Positions 10,898 through 22,384 of a stretch of DNA of 64,000 nucleotides are shown piece after piece. Position 1 is the first letter of the stretch. Each line of letters opens with the position of its first letter. A model generated the notes under the pieces. It worked only from the letters and a program-made list of their open reading frames with translations. It was not told the origin of the DNA and made no database searches. The position numbers and the translations under genes are program-made. This DNA is from Serinus canaria (lineage: Eukaryota; Chordata; Aves; Passeriformes; Fringillidae), in NCBI RefSeq assembly GCF_022539315.1, contig NC_066313.1:12589764-12653763 (forward strand), written 5' to 3'.

Positions 10898-13800
10898 CCT
10901 CCTTTTCATAGTTTTCTCTGAAACCCTGTAACCAGAAAAATTAGCAGCTGAGAAACATATTTAGAGGGCGAAGTGCTTAGTCTTTCAAGAACAGTAGGTG
11001 CAAAAGAAAAGTGTAAAGAAAGGAAGAAAATGTCATTTTTATGTGCTTTACTAGTCCCTAATATGAAGTATTTGGTCTGTCAAGTTCCTCTGGGACTGTA
11101 ATACTTATTATATATCTGTGAACTTGAGGAAATACTTGACCTCCGTTGTTTCTGTTCTCTTGTGTCATCTCAGATAACACAGGAATCAGAACCACACCAG
11201 GTCTTCTTTCCTGATATTCTGGGTTCAGGAGAAGGGATGGACAATGGGGTAGTGAAAAATCAGAATTCTGACTCAGTTTTTGATCAGTTTGAGTAGCATT
11301 ACATGAAGATCCCATGGGAATTTACTGAAGTAAGATTTAAGTAAGGTGTAGTTAATAGTTAAATTTCTCGAGAAAATCTTAAGGACCCTATTGTTTTGGC
11401 CAGATATATGCTAAAGCAAAACAGGAATCACACCTGTAAAGAGGAAATGGGATACTGAGTAAACTCTTTGGCTGAAATGATCCCTACTAGATGACAAATG
11501 TGCTAAGATTAAATGAGCAAGAAAATACAGAACTAATAGATAAAAGTGCTGTTCTGACTGGTAAAAAGTTTCAAGGCTGAATATCAACACAAGTTATCCC
11601 AGAAACTATCTGTATTGAGTTCCTATATTTATGTTGGTTACACACACAAACAACACACACATACATTAAAATGGGTACAAATTTCACTTCAGGGAGGAAG
11701 AATAGTCCCTATAACAAACTAGAAGGAAACTGTGAATGTTCTCCTCTGATGTCCTAAATATACAATAAGAAAACTACATCTCCCTCAAGAGTAATCAAAC
11801 ATTGGTCAGCTTTTAATCTATCAGTTAGCTAAATTAAATGGGAAACAGTTTAACTGACTATAATTTGACTTGAGTTTCTGCCAGAAACTAAACAGTTTTC
11901 TATCTCCTTCATCCTTCCCTCCATCTGTGGAAATGTTGATTTGGGACAATTCAAGCCATTATAAAATATTTTATGTTGTATAAAGCTATTTCTTTAATTT
12001 TTCTGCTTTTCTTTTGATGAATGGTCTTGGTCTCTTTTTTAATTGTTTAAATTAAAAGTATAAATATTTTATTTTTAAAATATTCAAAATAAGAAAAAAA
12101 CAAATCTGCACCTATTTTTAGCTTTGAAAATTCTCTGGTCTCCTTGAGTTCTATTTTCCATCAAAAGTTACTGTCCATGGAATAGGATAACAGGAGGTCA
12201 GAAAAGATAATTCAAGAGCCCCTGTGGCCTTATAAATTTTCTGATTATAAACCCTAAAGTTGAGAATTGAATAGAAAACATATTCATAAACACGGAGACT
12301 AAAGTATTTTGCAGACTATCAAACCTGACCCTCCAAAGCTGATGAAAAGACCTGTATACAACAACATCACAGCTGTTTTGAAGAGCACCTGTGATAAAGA
12401 GCATGGCTCTTTCTAATGAAAATCAGAATTAAAGGAGGAGTATCTCAGCTGAGATGGATGATGCAGGTTGTCTTAGACAGTGCTGAGAAGTACCACAGGT
12501 TGTGCTGGTGGGCTTGTGATTGGCTCTTTTGGGATGCAGCAGTGGAAAAGGAAATCTCTCAAAAGTGATTGGGGAAACTGATACAGCTCAGAGGAGAAGA
12601 AGAAAATAAATATTAGATGTCTTTCACTTAGACTGTTTTGAATTTTTTCTTATTAGTTGAATCTGATTAAAAAGACATGGATATTAAACAAGCATTGTCT
12701 GAAGCTTGTTAGAAATTCAGAAGGAAAGAGGCAATAAAGACAGAAAATCTTCTTGCAAGAAAGCCACAAATACATTGGAAACTCTGCTTTTATGCTTGGA
12801 AACTTTGCACCAAATCCGGCTCCTAAAGACAAATGTATTGATATGCAATGTGTAAACATTGAGCTTGTTTTATTCTTAGCATTCAATGATGAATAATATC
12901 AGGGAAGCAAGTAGTATTTTCATATCTATATAAACTGGGCAACATTCCATAATATTTATGACTGTGCACTCATTGTGGGGTGAGTTGCACCCATTAATCA
13001 TTTGGAATGAATGTGACTAACTTTCAATTTTATTACCACAGAGTGGCAGTCCTTCTCAAGTTGATTAAAGAATCATCAAAATAGGGTCTGGAGCTCATGA
13101 TCTTATCCTTTTCTTCCTTTCACTGAAGTTCTGGATGTTTCAAATATCTCACTTTAATATACACCTGAATTCCTGTCATGCACCACTGTGATGGAAGTGC
13201 TTCTGAGCAAGCTGAATGTCCTTATTTGTTCCAGCACTGAAAAAGCTTTCCTTTAATGATATTTTTATATAACTGAGGCAAATGTAGTCAAAGATTATGA
13301 TCTGCATTGAGAAAGATGGAATAGTTACATGCTGAAGAAATTTTTTCTCCTGCCCAAGGGATTGGTTTGCATTCATGTCTTTGCCCTTTTTTTTTTGTGT
13401 GTCAAACTTCAATTTTAGGTTTAAGAATTCATACATTTTGTATTTTTGGTATCACACCCATGAAAGAAAGGCAACATTTGCTTTCTCATATTTGTTTATA
13501 TTAAAACTCTGAGGAGCACTCCCCACACAAATTCAAGTAACTGATTTAGAACTGTCACTGCAAACAGACATGCCCATAAACAGTAACTATATTTTAGTCC
13601 TACTGAGTGGGGTATAAAATATGGCCCTCATTAACAGACAGGAGCAAAAAAGATTATATTTATGTGTTTAAAATGTGCACCAGGACATCTACAACTCCTT
13701 AAATATCTATATAATATTTGTCTCAATTCCGTCACAAATCTGTCACAAACACCCAAAAAAGATCATAAAACCCAACACATGTTTATCATATCTGATCTAT

Positions 13801-14107
13801 TTATTTACCATTGCTGCACACTTGAAATTTATGAAGGTCATACTTGGAATGGTTTCTTTCTGGCTACAGAATGTTCAGTTCAGTGTCCAGAGAAACAGCA
13901 CGGCTTCATCAAGACCAGCACTTCCCCACAGTGCTCTTACTTGTATTTGAAAATCATTTCTAATCCAGTACACTAGGGCCTAAGAGATCAGAGATTACTC
14001 CTACCATGCCACAAAATGTCTTGAAAAGGATTAAAACACTCAATTAATATTTTTGAAAAATCCTGACATTTTACGAGCCACCAGTTAAAACTTATTCAAC
14101 TAATCTT

Positions 14108-14145
14108 TTAAGATACCTTTTAAGATATCTTTTAAGATATCTTAA
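14108..14145 (+). repeat. 12-bp tandem repeat, about three copies
   Basis: The unit cttttaagatat (first copy ending ac instead of at) is repeated head to tail about three times. Each unit contains the short self-complementary word ttaagatatctta when joined to the next, so the array can also fold on itself. Confidence 0.85.
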
Positions 14146-16134
14146 CTTTAGGACAAAGTTAAAAAAAAAGTAATTTCTTTTTCCTATCAAACATTGTAGA
14201 ACATATTATCAGATTTTAAAATAAATAAATATGTTGATAAGATTTTAATGCCATTAGAGCCATTGCTGCTTTAACAGATCCAGATGACAGATTGGATTTT
14301 TCAGACACTTACTTTTTTCAACATATTACAATTTTTATTAAGCTCCACTTGCTTAACCTCTCAAACTTCATTTTTAAAATAAGAAAAACAGTTTGAAACA
14401 CTAGTGATAGGAGAAACATCTGCCTGCCAGGGGAATACTAATAAAATTTCTTGATCAATTTTGTCAAAATACAGGGAGTGCTCTAGAACAACTTCTCCAC
14501 TGTGGAAATTTTTTCTGGACAGCATGAAAAGTGCATTAACCACTCATTAACAAAACTGCTGAAGGAAAGAAAAGGACAGCAGGGTTTGAGAAAGATTTTA
14601 AAACTTATTGTTTTCTTCTTTTTTTCATTTTTGTAATTCTATCTCATGGTCTCTTTGTATTTTCATCTTTTTTTTCTCCAATTACCTTTGACTTATTAAC
14701 TCCTTAATAGAATTTAAGAGCCAGAATGAATTACCAGAATTAATGTATTATCATTCATCCCTTCCAGACTGCATTTTTTCCTGCTTCTCTGTATGAGAAA
14801 TGAGGCATTGGGGCTTATGATGATTGAAATGGCCCAAGCTGACAGCAGAGAATTATTTAAAATGACTGTCTCTCTAGCTCTGCTAACAGTGTCAGGTTAT
14901 CATTATGATTCCAGGGATACTCATTACAGACAAACTTTGGTACTTGGCATTAAGACACAAGCATCTATGCTTCCATTTAAGTCTCCTGTAATTATTTTGG
15001 ATGTAGTATTGACTATGAAAATCTGCATCCATATTTGATATTTTTAAAAGGGGTAAATAATCCTGGGTTGTGCTAGTTAAACCCTTTAAAGCAGACAGAT
15101 TGTAGTTGTCATGTAAAGAATAAGAGGGGCTAGGGAACAGACACTAGGGAACAGTTGGCACAGGGGTGTAAGGCTTTCACTAGATAGTCACTATCCAAAA
15201 AGCTAGGAGAAAAAAATATGTAGAGCTAGTGAAGGGGTAGGGGGATGGGGGCGAAGCACAAAACAAATTTAAAAAGTGAAAATCATGAATACAGTTTGCA
15301 GTTTCTGTTCTGGTTTTGCAAGAGTCACAATCAGAATTGTGGTTCGCTTTTCTCTCTCTTTTATGCCGCTACCATTCAGGTGTTTAAAAATTCAAGACCC
15401 TTTATTTTGAGGAGTTTAAGCCCCACCTTTTCTCTGTCCCTCCCATCCTCCCTGACACTGCTATCAGCTTTAAGATAGATGGACTTTAGCAAAAGTCTTT
15501 TAATCATTTGACGAATTTACACTGTTTTATACCTAATACGACTTAATTTCCCCCACTTCTTATCTAACACTAAAACTCCTCCTTTTCTTTATTCCCAAGG
15601 GTTTCCTGGGGATACATAACCTACTTCTTCCCAGTTAATTGCACATTAGGCCTTATTATCACTTACTATCATTGCTGTGGTGCCTCATATACTTTTAAAA
15701 TTCCTATTAAATTAAGAAAATAGTATCTGTTAAGTCTGACTACCTTTCTCTTGTTCCATCCCAAAAAGGCACATATTTGTCTTTATGTGTGTTTTCCTAA
15801 TGGGGAATACTAAGGTTGATAGGAATAAAACTGACTTCACATTAAAATTGAGTTAAAACCTGATAACTCAGCCTGCCCCTGGCACTCAAGAAAGAGGACT
15901 GTTTCTGCAGGCTGTTTTTCTGTGAAATTGCTGCCTGCCTTGTACACAAATCCAGACCCTGCCACATGCCTATTGACAGCTTATTCTAAAGCAGCAATTC
16001 AAAAATGATGATCAGCAAAAGGCAGCCTCTTAATTGCCATTAGAATGAGTGGAGCATCCTCCTCCCAAATGACTTGGGAAGAAATATTCGATGGCAATAA
16101 ATATGAGATAATGCACACCATTGTATTGAATTAT

Positions 16135-16465
16135 AATTGCACACTCTCTCAGAGGAGGCAAGAGCAGGGTGCTCCTTGAAGGAAGGCAAACTTGGATCCA
16201 ATGGCAACCGTGCTGGCAATGCTCCCACAGCACCAGAGCCAGGCAGGGACTGCTGTGGGTCCAGCAAGCACCAGGCAAAGGCAAGACAACAAGCCAAACC
16301 CAGGATCAATCCAGGACATACAGACACTACAGCCACAGGGCAGGAATCCCACCTACAACATAACCAGGGCAAGAATATGAGTAGGGAGGGAGGGGCTGCT
16401 TCTCTGAGACAGCCACTGAAATCACCTGGCAGCCTCTGAACACCAAGTGCTTTCTGATGCAGGGC
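16135..16465. other. GC-richer block of unknown origin
   Basis: A block of raised GC in AT-rich surroundings, with overlapping open frames on both strands: 144 codons on minus at 16040-16474 and 100 on plus at 16137-16439. None of the translations resembles a known protein or carries a recognisable domain. The long frames follow from the low stop-codon density. It may be an old repeat I cannot name. Confidence 0.35.
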
Positions 16466-16479
16466 GGAATTCAACTGCA

Positions 16480-17540
16480 GAAAACAGTGGCACCAGATCT
16501 GATGGAAAACAAAGGAATATGTATGTTCAGAGCAGATTTAGGTGAATTTGTGCATTTAAGTCTTCCAGTAGCTATTGTAATTGTGACAGTTGGATCACCT
16601 GAATTCCCAAATTGTTGATGGTTGAATTACAGTAGCGGAGTGAAGATCCCTCTACTTACTTTTCTGAAAACATTTACTGTTAGGAAAACGGTGCCTTGGT
16701 TTGGTCCTACATTTTCTTACAACAGTCTTTGCATTCTTTCAACAGAAATAATGTATGTCATAATGTTAAGAATATGAAAGACCTGATTACAAAATGAAGA
16801 CATGCACGAGGAATATGTATCAACAATTAAGTCAAGAAAGCAGATATAAAAAAAAGAGAAAAAGAAAAAAATCAATTTTAAAACTTTCTACCAAATCCTC
16901 AAAAACCTTTTAAGAAATGTAGTCAAGTAATCTTTGTGTGAGAGGATTAAGGAGGATGTATGCTAAAAATTGATGAGGATAAACTCAAAAGATGATAAGA
17001 ACATTTCCTGGACAGTCTGGACAGAACAAAACTTAGGGTTAAACTTAAGTACTCCTAGAATTGCCCAAAGTTTCACTAATTAGCAGAGACCTTTCACTAA
17101 ATAGGAAACAAAAAAGTCTGTAGGAAACTTCATGGCCAAGACAGAATATCAGGCAGAATCTGACTGGAGAAAGACTGACTGAAAGAAATGACCAAGCATC
17201 TGCAATAATGCCTTGAAAACAAAAAACACATCAACCTTCCAGAAGGAAGATTAGCCAAAATGTATTGAGCAGCTCAGCAGAACAATTATGTCACTTGCAG
17301 GAAATATTCATAGTAAATTGATATTACAGCAAAGGAAATCTAAGAGAAAAAGAAGGTGAGAAAAGAATGTACAGGTGTCAAATAAAGGACATTTCATACT
17401 GAATATGTTTTGAAGAGTCTTAGGAAGATATACTGAAATGCAAAATGCTAATCACTATCAACCTGTATGATTCTGAAAAATCCTGTTATTCTTGCAGAAA
17501 GAGCACAGAGGAGAATGGTTTGCTGTGGAACATGGATGAA
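16480..17540. other. Unique non-coding DNA, no gene seen
   Basis: AT-rich sequence with an A/G-rich patch near 16847-16873. No open frame of note and no repeat hallmarks. Confidence 0.55.
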
Positions 17541-17548
17541 GTAAATTA

Positions 17549-17735
17549 CTCTGGTGGGTTAACCTTGACTAGCAGATAAATATCCCCTCAGACAGTCACT
17601 CACTTCACCCCTCAGTGGAACGTGGGCAGAGATAAAGACAGGGACATCACATAACCAAATACCATTGAAGACAAAGCAGGTTTGCCTTGGGGAAAATTAC
17701 TTAGTATAGTGCCAATAAAAATTGGAACTTCAAAC
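17549..17735 (+). mobile_element. Degraded avian LTR fragment (5' part)
   Basis: The start 'tctggtgggttaaccttgac', the following 'cagtcactcacttcaccc', 'gagataaagacaggga' and 'ttggggaaaattactta..gccaat' match in order the 5' part of a long avian LTR as I remember it. The copy is diverged and truncated: the sequence after about 17735 does not continue the family. It has no coding content. The reverse-oriented repeat at the right edge of the window (63500 onward) may be the 3' part of the same family. Confidence 0.55.
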
Positions 17736-17739
17736 TCCT

Positions 17740-18370
17740 TTTCACCTGCACGTATGCATGTATGTTAAACCAGCATATTTTGTCCACTCTCAAGCCAAAA
17801 ACAATGTATTATTATTAAAAAAGCAAAGTGTGCAACTATTCTTACTTTTTGACTTCATTGAGAGAACAAGACTTGAAGGAAATCTTGTGTAAAACCTTGG
17901 AAGTGGATACAGAACTGTAAACACCTAGATGTTGAAGGCTAAACTTTCTTCCAGTTCTGCACTTCTAGGAAGCAAAAGGTACAGCTCTGAGACAGAACTA
18001 CAATTTTGAATATTGCAACAATTCCGTTTGCCATCAGTGTTTTGTAACAAATCTTCTGTAAATAAACACTAGGCATTTTTAATCTACAGAACACCGCAAT
18101 GATGGAAAATAATCCAAAGGCAGAAAGAAGACAGAATCAGTAGAGTATCTCTTATAAACAACCTACATAAGTTTTGGACTGCAGAAATTCTTCAGACAAA
18201 CCTTCGTGCTTTGTACTAAATATCTACAAAAACCAAAAAATTGATAGAACATGTAATAAATCTGGAAATATATAAAAGATGCAGGAGCATATCCATTGCT
18301 AAATTTCTGGTTTGGAAATGTCCAAAGAATAGAAGCACAAGTAGTCCTTAACCTCCAAATGCCGTAACAA
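17740..18370. other. Unique non-coding DNA, no gene seen
   Basis: AT-rich sequence between two repeat fragments, with nothing recognisable. Confidence 0.5.
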
Positions 18371-18376
18371 TGAACC

Positions 18377-18533
18377 ATCACAGAGTGGTAAGGTTTAGAA
18401 GGGAGTGCTGGGGATCACATGGCACAACACTCTGGTCAAGAACAGCCACCTGGAGCCAATTTTCCAGACTATATCCAGATGGCTTTTGAATGTCTCCAAC
18501 CATGGAGAGTCCACAACCTTTCTGGTTGACCTC
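18377..18533 (-). mobile_element. CR1 LINE 3'-end fragment
   Basis: On the plus strand the order 'agaagggagtgctggggatcac', 'atatccagatggcttttgaa', 'tgtctccaac', 'agtccacaacctttctgg' matches the reversed 3' region of an avian CR1 element. The element is therefore on the minus strand with its 3' end at about 18377. The copy is diverged and 5'-truncated at about 18533, which is the usual fate of CR1 insertions. Only the tail of the ORF2 region and the 3' UTR are represented, so nothing is coding. Confidence 0.75.
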
Positions 18534-18539
18534 AAAGAT

Positions 18540-19780
18540 ATATAGAAACAAGATAGAAATTTAGGAGTCAGATCAAATAGAAAGATAGCTTAAACATTTA
18601 AAGAATTAATTTATTTGTTTTAAAAACCTGTGTTTGTTTTCTTTTCACAGAAATAAAAAAAAAAAGAAAGAAAATAAAACATTGCAGTATTGTTTAAATT
18701 TTTAATTAATTAATTAAAATTATATCATGATGTCATTGAAATATTTGCATATCTAGCTATATGGAGAGAATACAAGGCCTTGAATTTAGCTATTACTTCT
18801 CCAGCTAAAGTTCAGAAGCATGATAGAATCTCGCTGATTGTAAGACATTTTGCCTAGTAAAAAATCATTATTTTAAAAAACTTGAAGTAATTTATGGAGA
18901 TTTAATATATTTTTAGATCAAATAGAAAAGGAAACAAAATCAACAGACTTCAAAGCTGAAGCTTTAATCCTTTTTTTTAAAGTGTTGCCACTGAACTGAA
19001 AGAACATTGTAAGGTAGGTTTGTAATTAAATGGAAAAAATGCTGAATGTATCTATGAATGTTGATGTAAAACAGCAAGATGCCGATAGCAAAGTACAAAA
19101 TGCATTTCCCTAAATCTTCTTCAGTTTCTTTTTGTCTCCTAGAGACACACATTCTAGTTAACTTAAAGTTATTATTTCTCAACCTTTATGACATGCCTCT
19201 GGCACTGTGCAAGGTGATCAGGCAAATTCAGGTGCTCAGGGAAAGTTATGGGTGCTTTAGATCTTCCACTAATAGCAGAAACCACACCATTTTTATGTGT
19301 TCTATATTACATGATACAGTTCTTGTCACAAGCTGAGGGGGAAATAATGGAATATTGGTGAAGAGGGTTGTAAACATTCTTGAGTGACTTGCAGACAGGG
19401 TTTTGAGAAATACACAGATCATACAAATTTTTATTTGGCCTTGTCTGTAGAACAAGAACAAAATCTCTGTTTAGATAACATGTGATAGAATTGGAGACAC
19501 CCCATGGAACATGCTTGAGATTTCTGCCCTGCTGTGGGAAAGATCAAAGCAGAGTGGTAAATCACACCGTGATGCACAGGTGAAAACAGCAGGTTCACTC
19601 ATCCTCCAGCAAGAGCTCTGTGGTGTCTGTGTGAGCAGGCTCACACTTGTGTGCCACTGCCCAGCTACTGCCTCAGGGAAGACCCGCTTGGTAAGGAAAT
19701 GAAAATGAATTTATTCTTGGTATTTCATCTGTGCTTGCGCCTGCATCCTGCCTGTTCCTGGTAACACACAGACATTTGGC
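18540..19780. other. Unique AT-rich non-coding DNA
   Basis: Contains an A-rich patch (about 18655-18680), a (TAAT)n-like patch near 18700-18720 and otherwise nondescript sequence. No gene recognised. Confidence 0.55.
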
Positions 19781-19787
19781 TTTTATA

Positions 19788-20920
19788 CAGAATCACAGAA
19801 TCATTTAAGGTTGGAAAAGACCTCCAAGATCATCAAAACCAACCTTTGACTGATCATCACCTTGCTAACTGGACCGTGAGACTGAGTGCCACGTTCAATC
19901 ATTTCTTGAACACCTCCAGGGATGGTGACTCCACCACCTCCTTGGGTAGCCCATTCCTGTGCTGACAACCACTTCCATAAATAAGTTCTTCCTGATGTGC
20001 AATCTGAATCTCCCTTGGAACAACATGAGGCTGTTTCCTCTTGTCCTGTTGTTTGTTGCCAGGGAGAGCAGCCTGACCCCCATCTGGCTACAGCCTCCTT
20101 TCAGGGACTTGTAGAGATAGATAAGGTCTCTACTGAGCCTCCTTTTCTCCTGGCTAAACAATGCCAGCTGCTCCTCACCAGCCTCGTGCTCCAGTCCCTA
20201 CTCCACCTCTGTTGCCCTTCTCTGGACATGCCCCTTACTGCTGGCTGGGGTCTATGAACAAATTAAGAACAGGACGGGAGTGCTGTGGAAAGTGCCTTGA
20301 GCTGTTTTATTTGCCTGCATCAGTCTCATGACATGATTATGACAATGGGAAGATGCCATCAGCTCACATCCCAGGCAGCAGACCAAGAACTTAATGTTAC
20401 AACTCACTTTATAACTTTTTTGACCAATCACACAAAGCAAAAGCATACTGACAGTGGTTCTATCCAACTGCTATAAGCACACATACCTTTGGTTAAAACA
20501 ATGCTTGCTTATTTCAAATACAATGCCTGCTTGTAAGCCTTAAAACACAATGCACAGAGCTCCATTATTAGGCTTAGAATTTCCTAATATCTCATTAGAT
20601 AAACTTTTCTGTAGCTTAGGGAGTTATTCTAGACAAGAAGTAATACACAGACCATTTTTCTATTTGTCCTTACTTTTCTACTTCTTATTTTTCTGCTGAC
20701 TAATCTTATAGCCACTGATTACCTCTAACCACAGTTCTGCTGTCACTGAGGCCTGTCTTTTGCAGCTTTCCTAAAACTCTCTAAATTTATGGATTCCCAC
20801 ACCCCTCAATGTCCTTCTTGCAGTGAGGGGGCCCCAAAACTTGGCACACAATTAGACATGTGGTTTCACCAGTACAAGGGGACTCTACCCAAGTACAAGG
20901 GGAAAATAATTTTGCTTGTC
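19788..20920 (-). mobile_element. CR1 LINE copy split by an LTR insertion
   Basis: The left edge reads 'acagaatcacagaatcat' then 'ggttggaaaagacctccaag', the reversed CR1 3' end, so the element lies on the minus strand. Continuous CR1 similarity runs to about 20234 ('gttgcccttctctggacatg') and resumes at 20802 ('cccctcaatgtccttcttgc') to about 20920. The sequence between is a solo LTR (separate entry). The CR1 part covers the 3' UTR and the C-terminal end of the ORF2 region. It carries many substitutions and cannot encode an intact product. The segments on both sides of the insertion align to adjacent parts of CR1, so the LTR is the younger element. Confidence 0.85.
20239..20801 (-). mobile_element. 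Solo LTR (ERVK-like) inserted in CR1
   Basis: On the minus strand this runs from TGTGGGAATCC (right edge) to CCAGCCAGCA (left edge), giving TG..CA ends and a length of about 563 bp. Reading along the minus strand there is a CCAAT-type box (ATTGG, plus complement in 'gaccaatc' near 20421), a TATA-like TTATAAAG (plus complement around 20406-20413), and about 100 bp later a poly(A) signal AATAAA (complement at 20306-20311). This is LTR promoter and terminator order. 'cccct' occurs near both edges (20231-20235 and 20802-20806), but two extra bases on the left make the target duplication imperfect. Its TGTGGRAATCC start is shared with the LTR at 37220-37794. No internal genes remain. Confidence 0.75.
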
Positions 20921-20924
20921 AAAC

Positions 20925-22070
20925 ACCACTAGCAAATACCCCACACAAAGCTTTTTTTTTCTTATACATTGATTCCTATTTGCTTGGGATATTCTGAAAT
21001 TTTATAACCCTGAGGAAAATAAACACAACAGAAGATACCTTAGATGATACCTGCAGAAGTGAAATACCACTTAAATTACAGAGATGAACAGTTTGAATTT
21101 TTCAGTTCTTACATTAAGCGAACACTAATTTTGCTCACCCAAATAACCAGCTCCTTCATGCTTCATTAAACTCAGAGTCCTCTTTAGTAAGTCATATTTT
21201 GCCAGCAAAGAGTATTGCAGTTTTTAATAGGAAGGTATCAATGTCTTCTCAATTTATTAAAAATGCTTTAGAGTCTCAATGGATTAAACCATACTTTATG
21301 CAGAAAAAAGGCAGTAATTCTTTACATTACCATCAAATCAACCCTGCAGATTTGTGTTCCAAAATGATGATGAGGAACTTGCAAAGATTGCAGAAAAAGC
21401 CTAAATCTCTAAGGAGTTCAAAATTGAGTTGAGTGAAAGTAAATGGATTCCCACCCATGGAATAAATTACATTAAATTCTATTGGCATATATGATTTGTG
21501 AAATCCTATCTTTTAGGCATACCTGCGAGCACACAAAGAAGCCACTAACTCGTACAAGGATCATGAGAAAGAAAATGTCCTCCTGATGGCATGACTGGCC
21601 CAAAAAACTGATCTGTCCCCAATGTAGCAAAAAGGTGTCTTTTTTTCTGAACATGAAAGATGCTGTTTTAAACCTAACCTTCATGTTGCCAAGAGCATCT
21701 TGATTAATGTACAAGGAACAGCAAACTGTGTATTTTAATATGTAAGTTCCCTGGGGCAAAGAAAACTCTTGGGGTTTTCATGAAGATTTGTTTTTATAGG
21801 GTCTCCTCCAGCCAGAAACTGGCTTGAGGATGGGGCCTGGTATGATTTAAGAGAATTTCTAATAGTGCCCCAGCAACCTGCAACTGCAAAATGAGAGGTA
21901 CCTCTCCACTGTTACACTGGTGCTCCTGCTGGCAAAGTAAGACCATCAGTGCCATGAGTTCACAGAGAGATTCAGGGTGGCAGGTCACATCACAGACCCA
22001 GTGACACGTGTCCCTTCTGTGTCCTTTCTCACCAAGACTTCCAACTTGTGTTTGTAACCAATGAGTGTTT
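20925..22070. other. Unique non-coding DNA, no gene seen
   Basis: Nothing recognisable. The middle part around 21790-22010 is somewhat GC-richer but matches no repeat that I know. Confidence 0.5.
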
Positions 22071-22079
22071 TATGTTACT

Positions 22080-22380
22080 TGTAGAATCCCTGGGAAAGGT
22101 ATCAAGGAAAGAAGGTTTCGTATAACAATGAAAGTTATTTGGCCAGATTCACTCTGTGACTTACCAGGCAGTTAAACCACACAGAAAAATGAGACTGAAA
22201 TCTAAATTCAGTCATTCTTAAACTAAAATGATCTACACAGAGGCTGGAGTGGGAAAAAGGGTAAGGATGAAAAAGGGCATGTACAAAAAGAGATAGGGGA
22301 GATCCTCACAAGGTTCAGGATAGATTGTCTTGCCAAATTCTCTCCAGACTTGACCAACAACCTTATAACACAGATCTCTT
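22080..22380 (+). repeat. Unnamed dispersed repeat, copy 1
   Basis: This stretch aligns by eye, in order and orientation, with 61040-61370. Shared words include 'aaaatgaaag/caatgaaag', 'ggccagatt/agccagata', 'cacacagaaaaat/cacacagagaaaaat', 'gactgaaatctaaa/gactaaaatctaaa', 'gaggctg', 'tcacaaggt', and 'ccagacttgaccaaca/ccaggcttaaccaaca'. Two separate copies of the same non-coding sequence indicate an interspersed repeat. I suspect an old avian LTR but cannot name the family. There is no coding potential. Confidence 0.6.
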
Positions 22381-22384
22381 ATTC

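Larger units (their letters stand above)
10780..16030. other. Mostly unique non-coding DNA with simple repeats
   Basis: No gene recognised. The stretch contains a (CT)9 plus T run (10871-10897), a CA-rich patch near 11641-11666, an AT-rich patch near 12040-12100 and a 12-bp tandem repeat (14108-14145). Open frames are all about 105 codons or less and unrecognised. Confidence 0.6.

Noticed and set aside
11058..11315. 85-codon minus-strand frame with mixed, globular-looking composition
   Set aside because: No family recognised and no splice signals that frame an exon convincingly.
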